Of a DNA stretch of 27,477 bases, positions 1 through 10,700 are shown in pieces. The position numbers were made by a program, and so were the translations under genes. Origin of the DNA: Silene noctiflora (lineage: Eukaryota > Streptophyta > Magnoliopsida > Caryophyllales > Caryophyllaceae); contig VHZZ01013732.1 in assembly GCA_009801015.1 (NCBI GenBank), positions 10,900 to 38,376 on the forward strand. Direction: 5' to 3'. The notes under the pieces were generated by a model, which saw nothing but the letters and a program-made list of their open reading frames with translations, made no database searches and was not told where the DNA came from. The first letter of the stretch is position 1. Each line of letters begins with the position of its first letter.

Positions 1-1525
1 AATATTAGCTTAAAATACTAAACAAAGTGTTAAAATGATTAGTAAAATATAGCTAAATTAGGGGATAAAAATGCATATAAAAAGTACTTATCAGTACTCG
101 CAGCCGGTCTGGGGCACCGGCTGCCTGCCAGCGGACCCAGACCACCTGAACAAGGCAGAATTTAAAAGACAGGCTCAGCCGGCCGGTGGACCAGCAGCCG
201 GCCGGTGGACCGGCAGCCGGCCCACCGGCTGAGACACAGCCTACACACACAAAACATATACATTCTGATCTGCTCCCAGCCGGCCAGTAGACCGGCAGCC
301 GACCCACCGGCTGGGACAACACCCAACATCAAATTCCATCAAAACTACAGGTACTTCCAGTCGGCCAAGGCTGACCGGCAGCCGGCCAACCGGCTGGGTC
401 AACGTACTTAAGCAGGATTAGTTAGCCACTAGAGTGCTCCCAGCCGGCCAGTGGACCGGCAGCCGGCCCACCGGCTGGGGCCTCCTGTACGCGAATTTCA
501 GTTATAAACCTACAACATGTTTTTCCGACTCAACCTTTAGCATGCTTGTGACACGGTATACACGTAAACATGTAATTTCAGCAACCAAGGCAACCCAATC
601 ATCTAACATACAACATATGCACAAGAATCCCATTGTCTTAACATGAATTGTTTACATAACATCATAAACTTGTGAAAGATGACAATTTTAGCAAACAACC
701 ANAAGATTAAACCAAAAATCCGTAATCCACATAAGGGAAGCAACATGAATCAAGAGTAAAGCTAAACACACAACCAAGTATACAAATTAACCAACTTTAA
801 CTCATAAGACACTAAAATAACACAAGTAAACATGAAATTTCCAAAGTATTGTCGAGTAACCTATCACCGTTACCTTTTGCTTCCTAATATTCGTGAAAAT
901 CCTTAACAGTGCATTTATCTTCTTCCAAATTTTCACCTAGACAACAAAGGAACGAGTTAGATGGGAATTCCGAACCTTAGAGAGTCGGGACAGAATTTCA
1001 AATGTCTTCGAGACGAGCTTTTTCTTACTTAGATAGATGAGGGACGATAAGAGGAGAAGAATGGCGCAAACGGTACTTGAAACGGACTAAAAATGAAGAA
1101 GTTATGAGGATTTTTGTGAAGAATTGAGAAGGAGTAACAATGGAGGAAGGAATGGTTGTGTATGCTGAAAAATGAAGGTAGGAGAAGAAGAAATAAGGAT
1201 TTATGAGAGGAAAAAGGGGAAAAGAGGGTTTTATGGGACCTCAACCATCTTAGGCCCAATTCAACTCAAAACGAGTCGGGAATAGCTTAAAACTCGTCTT
1301 AAAGCTACTATACACTTAAGACGGAACATAATATTATTAATATAAACATGATACCATAAAATTCATATTTTATAAAAATAATATTTAAAATCATAATTAG
1401 CCTAATTTAATTATTGAAATAGTTTAAATATATATTTTTACCTAAAATACGATTAAACCGTAATTTGCTTCAATTAAATTATTAAATCACTTTTAAAACC
1501 GTAAATTGAAATTGCGGGTGTTACA
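1..1525. mobile_element. Probable 3' part of a Ty3-type LTR (solo or truncated)
   Basis: The block ends at 1514-1525 with GCGGGTGTTACA. This is the typical right border of long plant Ty3/Gypsy LTRs, which begin TGTAACACCC and end GGGTGTTACA. Past 1525 the composition changes abruptly to A-rich DNA. No gag-pol reading frame lies on either side, so it would be a solo or truncated LTR whose left end is outside the window. There is one undetermined base at 702. No gene is seen in the block. The assignment rests on the terminal motif and the composition break; a primer-binding site or a second LTR is not visible. Confidence 0.42.
96..480. repeat. GC-rich palindromic modules, five irregular copies
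   Basis: Modules rich in CCGGC recur at about 97-145, 175-235, 278-315, 358-402 and 440-480. The best copies run from CCCAGCCGG to CCGGCTGGG, so each module is itself an inverted repeat with 9-base arms around a GGACCGGCAGCCGG core. The spacers are AT-rich and unrelated, unlike a simple satellite. The GC content stands out sharply from the rest of the window. They lie in the presumed LTR. Open frames across them are by-products of the repeat and are not called as genes. Confidence 0.8.
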
Positions 1526-2475
1526 AAAACACCTAAGATTAAAATAACAAACACCCACAAAAAAAATAACAAAATCTAAGATAGAAATCAATAATAAAAT
1601 AAAATAACATTAAAGTTTTAAAAAATAACAAACATCCACAAAAAAAATAATCAAAATTAACAAAAAAATATTACTAAAAATAAAATCGAGAAGAAAAAAA
1701 ATACCAAAAAAACGAAAAACAATCGAATTTTTTCACAATTATTAGATCTAGTACGAATAAATCACAATGTAAAATAAATGAACACAGCAAAACCGACTTG
1801 AATATAACTGAAAAGAAAAAAACAAATGAACACAACTGAAAAAAAAAAAAAAAACAAAACTAAAATAAAAAACCAAAACTAAAATAAAAACTTAATAAAA
1901 CAAAACGAATCTGAAAAATCTGAAAAACAGATGAACACAACTCATAAACTTAATAAAAACTTAATAAAACAAAACAAATCTGAAAAATATATTACCAAAG
2001 CCACCTTGTGACCAACTCAAATCTGAAAAATTAGTCTTAAGTCGAGATTTGAAAACAAATAAAACAAACAAATAAGAAAGTAGATCTGAGGGGAGGACGA
2101 CAACAGTGGAGGGACGACGGCGTCAGACGAAGGGGCAGCACAATGGTGTCGGAGGAAGGGACGACAGTGGGGGGGCTTGGTGCATCAGCAGTCATGAGGC
2201 CAAAAGAAGAGGGCGACGAAGTTTTTTTTTTGTTTGTTTGGTTTTTTTTTGGTTGGGAGATGAGAGAAGTGAAAGAATAGATAAATGAATGAATGATGAG
2301 TGAGGGAGTGAGTAAAGAGAGGAAGATTAGAAAAAGGAGGAATGATTAGGGAGGAAGATTAGTGAGATTCATTTTTGACCCTCCATTGAGATGTAATTTC
2401 ATCCCTCCATCTCTTTCATCCAAAGGCCCTTATAAGGACTTAGAGACTCATAAGATATGAAAGACTTATAAGAAC

Positions 2476-2478
<3 letters not shown>
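1526..2478. other. A-rich then GA-rich intergenic DNA, no gene
   Basis: About 1526-2090 is A-rich with short repeated phrases built on AAAATAAC and CAAAAC. About 2090-2380 is purine-rich, with GGACGACA phrases and GAATGA/GAGGAAGATTAG mini-repeats. The open frame at 2106-2288 is low complexity and resembles no protein family I know. Confidence 0.6.
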
Positions 2479-2539
<61 letters not shown>

Positions 2540-2555
2540 TGATATTGATATTGAT
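2479..2555. repeat. (CT)n-(TA)n compound microsatellite
   Basis: A CT dinucleotide run (about 2480-2510) passes directly into a TA run (about 2513-2540), followed by three GATATT units. This is a slippage-prone simple repeat with no coding potential. Confidence 0.9.
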
Positions 2556-2639
2556 ATGTGTAAATCGGTGTTAAGCAAATTTATCGTAATACGAAATCTT
2601 TTAGTAATTATTTATTCATTAATCATTAATAAAGTTATG

Positions 2640-2768
2640 TTGAGAACAAGAGTTAGCTTAATTGGTAAGAGCTCTCTTTCTTCAACCATAAAGTTGAGCG
2701 GTAGATTCTCACCCTTGACAAGTGCGTTCATTCGCACATACAAAAAAAAAAGAATCTCATATCTGTAA
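2640..2768 (+). mobile_element. tRNA-derived SINE (short, degenerate)
   Basis: A good Pol III A box is present at 2654-2665 (TAGCTTAATTGG, followed by TAAGAG). A degenerate B box follows at about 2700-2710 (GGTAGATTCTC), and an A-rich tail at 2741-2753. The order, the spacing of about 45 bases and the tail fit the head and tail of a plant tRNA-derived SINE. It does not fold into a full tRNA by eye, so it is not called a tRNA gene. No clear target duplication was seen. Confidence 0.5.
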
Positions 2769-3522
2769 AAGCTAAGTCATTTAGAGTGTTCCTATTAGCC
2801 GATTAAAAAAACAACTTTTTTCCTCATGTTTTGACTCCATCCCCCCACTATCATTTCACCAAATACATGATGATACTTGCACAGGCAACACACCGGGCCT
2901 CGGGGGTTCCCAAAGGGGCCATCTCCGATACCTAAGTCAATACGGTATTTCACGTATGGCTGGGAGAGTTTGCGACATAACAAGTTCATTGAACCAAAAA
3001 AAAAAAATAATAGATTACAATTTACAAGAATACTTGACTTCCATCAGACACCATTAGACATTGATTACGAGATGAACAATATAAATCATACACAAATAAC
3101 ACACAGATTAAAAATTTAACATGACAAAGTGAAGCACAAGCATATTCACAAATCTTACATTGCCCAACAAGAGCTTTGTAAAAAAAAATCCAAGGACAAC
3201 TCTTAAGGTACATACGATCTTAATCAATCCTGATACACTTCTGGAGAAATAAGAAAAAAAAAATCCCAAAATTTCAAGAAAACTGCTTAGCCGAAAAAGA
3301 GGAAAAATAAAATCTAAATCTATTTATCTATCAATAAATAAAATTCAGTCCTTGGAGTGTGACAAATTAACAAGCCAATATTTTCTTTTTCCTTCTTAAT
3401 AATAAATGTCATCCTCGGATCCCAACGCTTACCATTTGGTATGGCTACCGATGATCAAAGTGAGAAAGAAATACATCCCAAAAACTTGTACACGACGGTC
3501 TGAAGAGACCATATGGAGGCCC
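2769..3522. other. Intergenic / 3' flank of the dehydratase gene
   Basis: No gene is supported. A GC-rich patch at 2881-2965 ends in an A-run at 2996-3007, which could be the 3' end of another retroposon. The part nearest 3522 must hold the 3' UTR of the minus-strand dehydratase gene, but no clear polyadenylation signal was found. Confidence 0.5.
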
Positions 3523-6486
3523 TCACAATTGAGCATCAGAAGGGGTTGGAGACCAAGGTGACATGTCCATTGGATAACTACCCAAGACTCTTAAGAAAGA
3601 GGTGAACTCTTGGACTTCAGCAAGTGCATTTTGAGCTCTAGCCTCAGCTAATGATGCCTCAAAGTCGACATAAAACATGTACTCGAAATGCTTGGCAGTT
3701 CCCACATTGGCATCATCCACGAGCCGGATAGGCCGATTGCGATGGGGCCGGCTCTCAATCTTGGTGAGGCTTATGTTTCTGAAGGCAAAAGCAGAGAGCA
3801 CTTTGAACAGGGATGATGTTCCTTTAACAGCCATATTATCATGGGTGGCAAATACAATGCTTGTTTTGAAAGGTCGGTCCGTTCGTGGTATTATAGGCTC
3901 CCTAGCTAGCATTACAAAGCGTGTCACATTTGCTGAGTCGTCTTGTATTCCATCTGCTAATATCTGCTCAAAGAGTTTTCACGTNACATTGGTGTCGTCC
4001 ACGAGTCTGATAGGCCGGTTGCGATGGGGACGGCTCTCAATCTTAGTAAGACTTATATTTCTAAAAGCAAAGGCCGAGAGCACCTTGAACAGAGATGAGG
4101 TACCTTTACCCTCCATATTGTCATGGGTAGCGAAAACTATGCTCGTCTTGAAAGGCCGGTCAGTCCGTGGAATTATAGGCTCCCTAGCTAGCATTACAAA
4201 GCGTGTCACATTTGCTGAGTCGTCTTGTATTCCATCTGCTAATATCTGCTCAAAGAGTTTTCACGTATTAATTGAAAGTAATTGGACAGATAGCATTCAT
4301 AATTAATGATACACCATGATATTAAACAGAATCAGCCTGTATCATATGTGACATTGAATCTATATTGTCAAATGCGGAGGCCCGAGCACAAGATACTAAA
4401 CTGCTCTACCTAAGGTAATAATTTCCCGTGAATAAGGGAGAAATATGATGTCTACATCAGATATTAATATACATAATTTCGGCAGCTCTAAATCATACGG
4501 ACTTACGGAGTATAATTAGAAAGCGAGGTTAATATTCAAACTTCATCAACCTGTTCGAGAAGGAAATCTACCGTATCTCTTCGGTCATTTTTCCCCCCGA
4601 AAAGAGTTAACAGGTTACCCTTAGAAGATGGAAGTAAACCATGGAATTGGTCACAAGCGCTCTACCAAGTGTGACGCAGTGCCGTATTCAAGTCGCAATT
4701 TATCAGAGCTTGCATTTTTGTGTGAAAAAAGTTTCAATATATATTGACAATTTTCTAGCCCTTTATGGCTAAACATATCCAAAAATGCCGCCATTCTAAG
4801 CTAAAATCATTTCCTAGCATAGTAGCATGTCTGCATGTGATATTATGGAATACCCCGAGTACATGGTTACGGAGTCATATGTCTCTCAAATATGTCTATT
4901 CAATCAGTCATACTCATCTCCTCGGAATAAAAATCTTCTTACAACAGAATTAGACGAGTTGAATAGTTCAATACTGAACAATATGAAAAGAGATTCTACC
5001 AACAATAAATTGTATTACAGCACTCATGTTCATTTGACTAGGTAGTAGCTCAAATATCATTAGTCAATAATACTAATCCACATAATAGAGAGCATGATCA
5101 CAACAACTGTCTCCAACTCTTGTGTGAAAACAAAATGCTTATCTTCACTCACCAAGACCAAGTAAATACGGAGTATTACCGAATACCGATGACATCTACA
5201 TGATTAGGAATAACAGAAAACAAACCCAACTAGTTTAAGAAAGTCATGGTTTTAAATCTTCCGAGTTTTGAATAGCTACCCACCCACCAATTGTAGATGG
5301 GTACACAAACCTAACTAGTTTAAATCATGTCATAAAGCTTTAAGAAATCTAATCTTGGCCCATTAATTAGACTCATAAAAGCTTAATTGATGCATTAATT
5401 GGAACTACGACTTTCTTTGCTTACTAGTACAATATATACTCTATTAATCTACCTAGAGTACCTTTGCATTGGACGGAGTAGTAATTATAGTGAGATTCGG
5501 TCCGATCTCCTTCCTGATTTTTTTGTTTACCTTTGGTTTTGGTACAAAGACCAAGGAAAGGAGAGGGGACCATTCATTTGTTGTGGTTCTTAGTGGATGA
5601 CAAATGGACTACACTTGGAGGTGTATGATCAAATTACCCATTGGAAACATAGGGTAAAAAAAATGAATGAGACCTTAAAATGAAATAGGTAAACAAATGA
5701 GGAGGGAGTAACCTGAAGACCATAAAGGTGGGCGGCGCGTGAGGAAGCAATAGCAGCAGTATCCCTCAAACCTTTAGAAGCAACATACTCAGCAGCACCA
5801 GCAGTATCATCAACAGCCTCACGGGTAATATTCAAGCCCAACTCCGTCAAAGTATGTTCACATTGCGACAACGCCTGCGGATGACTAATCACGCGAGTCA
5901 GATACTCCTTCCGAACCCCGGGAAGCACCAACAGGCAGTGATGAACCGGGAGCTGAACCTCTCCAACAATATGCAACCGATGTCGTAACAACAAGTCATA
6001 GTTCCTGTGTATAGACCCACCAAGGGAATTCTCAACGGGCAGGACAGCGCGGTCCGCGATCCAGAGCTCAACAGCCTGGAACGCGACCTCGAATTGGTCG
6101 CAGGGGATGGCGTCGCAGCCCGGGTAGGCTTTCCCTGCCGCGGCTTCAGAGTACGCGCCGGGGACACCTTGGTAGGCGACGCGGAGGGTGGAGCCGTGCA
6201 TCGGGGTTGGTGAGAGGTCTGTTGAAAGCGGTTTAGGGAGGTTGGTGAGTGGGATTAGATCTAAGGTGGTTTCGTGTCCGTTGACTTTAATTGACTTTTG
6301 TGAGGTTTGTGGGTTGGGGTTTGTGGGGTCGTCGGGAGAGGTGGTGGAGCGGATGGCGCACGTGGTTTGCCAGTCGGATCGGGTGTGTCGGATTCGGGCG
6401 AAGAAGGTGTTGTTGCATCGGATGCTGATGTGGCTCGGCGGGGGGGTAAACCGGTGGGTACCTGCTGACGTGGATAATGCTTGCAT
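3523..6486 (-). CDS. ADT: Arogenate/prephenate dehydratase, plastidial (two exons)
   Basis: Exons: 6486-5713 and 3963-3523 (stop). The predicted protein has 404 residues, normal for plant ADTs. It decarboxylates and dehydrates arogenate (or prephenate) in the last steps of phenylalanine synthesis in plastids. Residues 1 to about 95 are Ser/Thr/Pro-rich with few acidic residues near the start, as in a chloroplast transit peptide. The dehydratase domain runs from about 101 ([14 protein letters not shown]) to about 278 and includes the TRF motif at 272-274. The C-terminal ACT regulatory domain, about 290-385, carries the ESRP motif at 328-331, which is linked to phenylalanine feedback. The exon 1 donor is CAG/GTTACT, a weak match, and the exon 2 acceptor is GAGCAG/AT. 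The join reads [14 protein letters not shown], in frame and as expected for the family. The 1749-bp intron holds a partial second copy of exon 2 and a MITE. The paralogue number cannot be assigned. Confidence 0.9.
3704..4266 (-). repeat. Tandem duplication of the 5' part of ADT exon 2
   Basis: Bases 3704-3984 and 3986-4266 are two 281-bp copies in the same orientation, separated only by the undetermined base at 3985. The offset is 282. By eye the first 186 bp (3704-3889 against 3986-4171) differ at roughly 30-35 positions. The last 95 bp (3890-3984 against 4172-4266) are identical. Confidence 0.9.
3986..4245 (-). pseudogene. Truncated second copy of ADT exon 2
   Basis: This copy keeps the splice acceptor (exon would start at 4245). 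It codes for the same segment from ILADGIQDD through the ESRP motif to VDDTN, then stops at the abutting undetermined base. Reading on meets a stop two codons later. The second half of the ACT domain is absent. Only about three residues differ from the intact exon (AV to EG before KGTSS, and A to T after VDD) despite some 30 base changes, so the source evolved under protein-level constraint. It lies inside the intron of the intact gene. It may be a real relic or a paralogue joined in by assembly. Confidence 0.75.
4267..5506. other. Dehydratase intron, unassigned part
   Basis: Nothing coding is supported. Short ACGGAGTA-type words at about 4505, 5168 and 5473 look like isolated Stowaway ends. 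No complete element could be delimited. Confidence 0.5.
5507..5708. mobile_element. Stowaway-like MITE touching the ADT splice donor
   Basis: The left end CTCCTTCCTG...TTTGTTTACC (5507-5535) matches the inverse of the right end GGTAAACAAATGAGGAGGGAG (ending 5708), and TA follows at 5709-5710. The left flank is AT rather than TA, so the target duplication is imperfect. Read on the gene strand, the intron begins GT, then the TA, then the MITE terminus, so intron positions from +5 onward are transposon sequence. The internal sequence is a weak palindrome around repeated ACCTT/AAGGT words. Confidence 0.65.
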
Positions 6487-6541
6487 TTTGAATAAATGGC
6501 CGGGAAGGAGGGAATCAGGGGGGAAATGGAGGAAGGTGGGG

Positions 6542-6548
6542 TTTTATA
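6542..6548 (-). promoter_or_regulatory. TATA box of the ADT gene
   Basis: On the minus strand the sequence reads CATATAAAACC, about 56 bases before the ATG at 6486. It would place transcription start near 6515 with a short, C-rich leader. This is motif and distance only. Confidence 0.5.
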
Positions 6549-6559
6549 TGTAAGCACTA

Positions 6560-7715
6560 ATTAGGAGAGACAAAGAATGGAAAGAAGGATGGAGATCAAG
6601 TGTTGTGTTTGTTGGTGTTCCAAGTCAAACCCACACCTAACTTCTTCCCCTTTCCTCTTTTTACCCAACAATTTTAAATATCATTTGCTCTCCCTTCATA
6701 CCACTCATTCTCGTCTCAACATATATAATTCATTTAGAGCTAAATGTGACCCATTTTTGAAAAAATGTTACAAAACGACAATTTTTATATGCAACACTAA
6801 TTACAACATTTTATGTTAAATGGTCCCATTTTAACAATGATCACAAAAAACCCGCCTGAAACCTTCAAACAAAATATGCTTTCTAAAATGAGAATTAATG
6901 TATAATTATACCAATCATTTCTCTTTAAAAACTTCATGTCAAACGGCTTTTTATACTCCCTCCAATTTAGAACTCGTAAAACTGACCCAATCTAAATAAC
7001 CCGAGCCTTTTTAACTCGGATTGAATGTTTATTAATTATTACCGCATATTATCCAATTAATTTGATAACAACTCACCCAACAATGACCTGAATTTGACTC
7101 GATTGACCCGTTTTTTAGGTCTACTCCACTTTCATTTAAAAGGTAACATCTACTATTGCATGGTTTTGAAGTGACACTTTGACTGAATTTTCCTTCCTGT
7201 AAACACGACTTTTTTAAGCGAAATTTTCTATTGTAATTCCATACCTGATATTGTAAGTAAGTCGTGACTTCATGTCTCTTTCAAATAATAATAAAGCATA
7301 AAAATGAACAAATATTAACCCAGAAATCTGAACACACTACATGAAGGCGATGAAGCACACATTTGTGACCGAGAGAAATATAAACACAACATTAATATTA
7401 AGGATATATCTCGTCCAAAAAGAGTAGGTGTTTGTTGTTTACTTGCTAATCTTGATATTACGACTGGAACAAGAACCATGGAAACAAAGATACTCAGAAC
7501 TACATAGATACAAAAAAACAACGTACAAATAATTCAATTTTACAAATCAATGGAGATCGCTCCTAGGATGTACATGGCTCAATCTAATCTACCATCCCAA
7601 CCGACAATCGCATTTACCAGCCAAAAGGTGGGTCCCAAATTTGATTCAATCTCCGGGTCTCTCTCTGATGAATATAGACAAGCAAGCCCAAATCGTCAAA
7701 AAGAGGCTCAATGTA
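6560..7715. other. Intergenic region between ADT promoter and NAT 3' end
   Basis: AT-rich DNA with no supported gene. The right-hand part, adjoining 7716, should contain the 3' UTR of the transporter gene. A half Stowaway-like word (TACTCCCTCC) occurs near 6953-6962 without a partner. Confidence 0.5.
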
Positions 7716-10700
7716 TTAGAGACCAACCCACTTAACCCATCTGAAAGCCCGCCCAACTTTGAAGGGTAAACCATAGTCCTCGATGACTGCAGGTTCCCGC
7801 CTGGCAGCCTCGCTTTCTGACCAGACATAAACCCCACGTTCCTGCCGACTGCCGGGCACTGTATTATCCAAGATAACAGCCGCAAGGAATGCAATAACCA
7901 TATGGAAGGAAAGTAATGTATTCAAAACATAGTTTAACTGCACGATGGGCACATAAAAGAAGTAAATAGGATGCAAAATAAATAGTTAGTCTGTTAGTAT
8001 TGACTACATCGTGCAATGAATAGTCAATACCACCACAAAGGAGCTTTTGCCATCGGAAGTCAAAAAATCCTACTTGTATTTTTGGTGTGAAGGGCGCCAA
8101 AAGGGCAGATATGCTTACAAGTCTTATACTTTAACAGCACAAGAGTGTTACCAGCAAGCTTAATTTAACAAGCACGACAAAAACTAAAAAGACATGCTTA
8201 CCTCTCCATATTTGGTGTGAACAGGTCCATGAGAGGCTACTATGTAGGGAAGAAAATAGCTTGGCACAGAGACATTAGAATTCGGGGAGATGCCATATTG
8301 CTGGAAGTACGCTGGTATTGAAAGAGAAAAAAACAGGGATAGTCCGACAATAATAATATTTCGGGAACTTCCTGCCTCGCTATACCGCAGATTTGATAAT
8401 CCTAGGGCAGTAAGCATTGCCCACATGAAGCAAAGGAGAGCAGCAACCATGACTAGAGGAATTGAAGCAATGAATCCTCCAACTTTACCTGTGCGTATCA
8501 ACGAAGTAAGATAATTGGTTGTAAATAAATACTTCCAAACAAGAAACCGGACATTTTCCATTTCTAATGGAGCCAAAAGAAAGGCTTACAATTCTTTTGG
8601 TTTGGAATATACTGGAATGAAGCAACATGGCTCACTAAAATGTTTGCTTTTTTTATATTGTGACGTAATTTTGTCAATCAATGCAATTCACATTGGGTTC
8701 ATTTGGATTATCTGAAAATAGCTGGTTAAAGTTAAGTCAACAGGAGTGTAAGGTTGCGTACATCAACCAACAACCCCATTTCAGTCGCCATAAGCAGGAG
8801 CTTTTGAGGCACTAGTGGTGAGTCTTGTATGAGATGGTCATACATGTGAGACCAACTCGCACCCTTATGTAATTCTCATTTAGCTATAGGGTTTATAAGT
8901 TGGCTCACATGTAAGAGAGTCTCATATAAATTTTTATGCTTGTATAGGGAGGGGTGTCAAGACTCAAGAGTCAAGATAGAATGTGACTGCAATAAGAAAA
9001 CACAGATTACTGATCTTACAGAGAATATGTTGATCAATGTAAATTATCCTTCAAAATTTGAAAGGTTTATCTATCAATGTTAATTATCCTTCAATTTTAT
9101 AAGGTTTAGCCCCGAGATCTTTGGAGTCATTTTTTAAACCAACATAACATGTAATTCCGCGGTTGCGAATTCTAGCAGGCAAAGTCCCAAAATATAAGTA
9201 CATACTTTGTATAGTACTCCATCAATTCCGATTGCCTCCATCTGCATTCACTAGCACTAAACTATGTTCCTAAAGCAAAAGTATATTATCCCGTGGAACG
9301 GAGGGAGTAACATAATACCACATCACTTTCACGACAAAAGCACATGTATCCACCGTCAATCCATAAAAAACAAGCTAGCATACACAGAACTAAACTCACC
9401 TATAAGAGAGAAGACGATTAAAACGCAAGCACCTAGCTCAATGGCTCTCCGGCTTCCCATTTTAGTCACGGCAATAGTATGCACATTTTCAGTGAGTGTT
9501 GTGGATCCAGTCCCTGTACCCCATATTCCAGCCAATACACTACACAAGCCTTCCATGCCAATTCCTCGACTAAGAACACCTGGTGTTGGAGGTCTGGATG
9601 CAACCAATAGGGACGATGCATGGTATGAACCAACCTACAAATTTATAAACATAAAAATAAATAAACAAAAAGAAAATCTTGATTATAAAAGAAAAAAAAA
9701 ACATATATATTAAGAGTATTACTCCTTCCATCCCATTATATTTTTCCCGTTTGATTAAGGTTGTATTTCAGAGAAAGTGCCAAAATTACGAAATTACATT
9801 ATTATTCTTTGACTAAAGGAGAAGGATTATTAGTACTTATTACTAACATTATTGTTGTACACTATTATTTTACTGGATCCATAAATGGAAAATTATTTCG
9901 AGAGAGCACAAAAAGGAAATCGAGACATTATAACTAGGATGGAGGGAGTAGTATTTTGCTATTATATAATTATATTAGACAAATTACATAAAGAATGGTG
10001 AAATGATGGCCTTTAATTTGATTTATGGGTAATAAATGCCACCATTTTTATAGACTATTAGATCTGAAGAAATCAATGAAGAGCTTACAGAGTCCACTGA
10101 TGCAATTACGGAGACAGCGCACATCACAAGCGCCATTTTCCAACTAAAAACAGGTGTACCCCATTGTAAGGGATAAGGAAATCTAAACCATGGTGCCATT
10201 TTTAGAGCATGCGATGTATCAACACGACACTGCTTCATTCTCGCAATATGCTTTTTACAGTGGTCAGAGATAATATTGGAGTGAGGCACATTTGGATCAC
10301 AGCCTTTGAAGTTGTATGCTCCTGCTTCAGTCAGAAGGAACGCAGTCGCCCATGTGATTGCAAGACCCAATGGAACCTAGCAATAAAGATAACTAAATCA
10401 AGAGCTGGATTCTGCTTACACTATTATAATTCATCCCAGCCATACACATTTAGTGCATATCTGGTTGGCTTAATGCCTATTACTTATTACACATAGCGTA
10501 TGTAATTTCAACACTGCACTTCAACAGCATGGCGCACGTCAGACATTTCAACACAAGATTTCGACACTGCATTTAGTCCAAAAAGTTGAAAACTATGCAC
10601 AACATAGCCGTGTCGAACACTCAATTCTGTGTAACGTCCAATACTTGCATCCAAGTTGAAATAACATAGCTAAACAATCAGATGGAATGAAGGGTAGAGA

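Noticed and set aside
53..646. Open frames of 68-89 codons on both strands over the GC-rich modules
   Set aside because: They exist only because the GC-rich repeat lacks stop codons; the translations are repeated Pro/Ala/Gly text from the modules with no family resemblance.
1029..2288. Small frames at 1029-1259 and 2106-2288
   Set aside because: Low-complexity translations from CT-rich or GA-rich DNA, with no motif and no sign of splicing.
2640..2715. tRNA gene
   Set aside because: The A box and a weak B box are present, but a cloverleaf with paired acceptor stem is not evident and an A-rich tail follows, so a SINE fits better.
3677..4306. 209-codon plus-strand open frame across the duplicated dehydratase exon
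   Set aside because: It is the antisense shadow of two copies of a real minus-strand exon and runs through an undetermined base.
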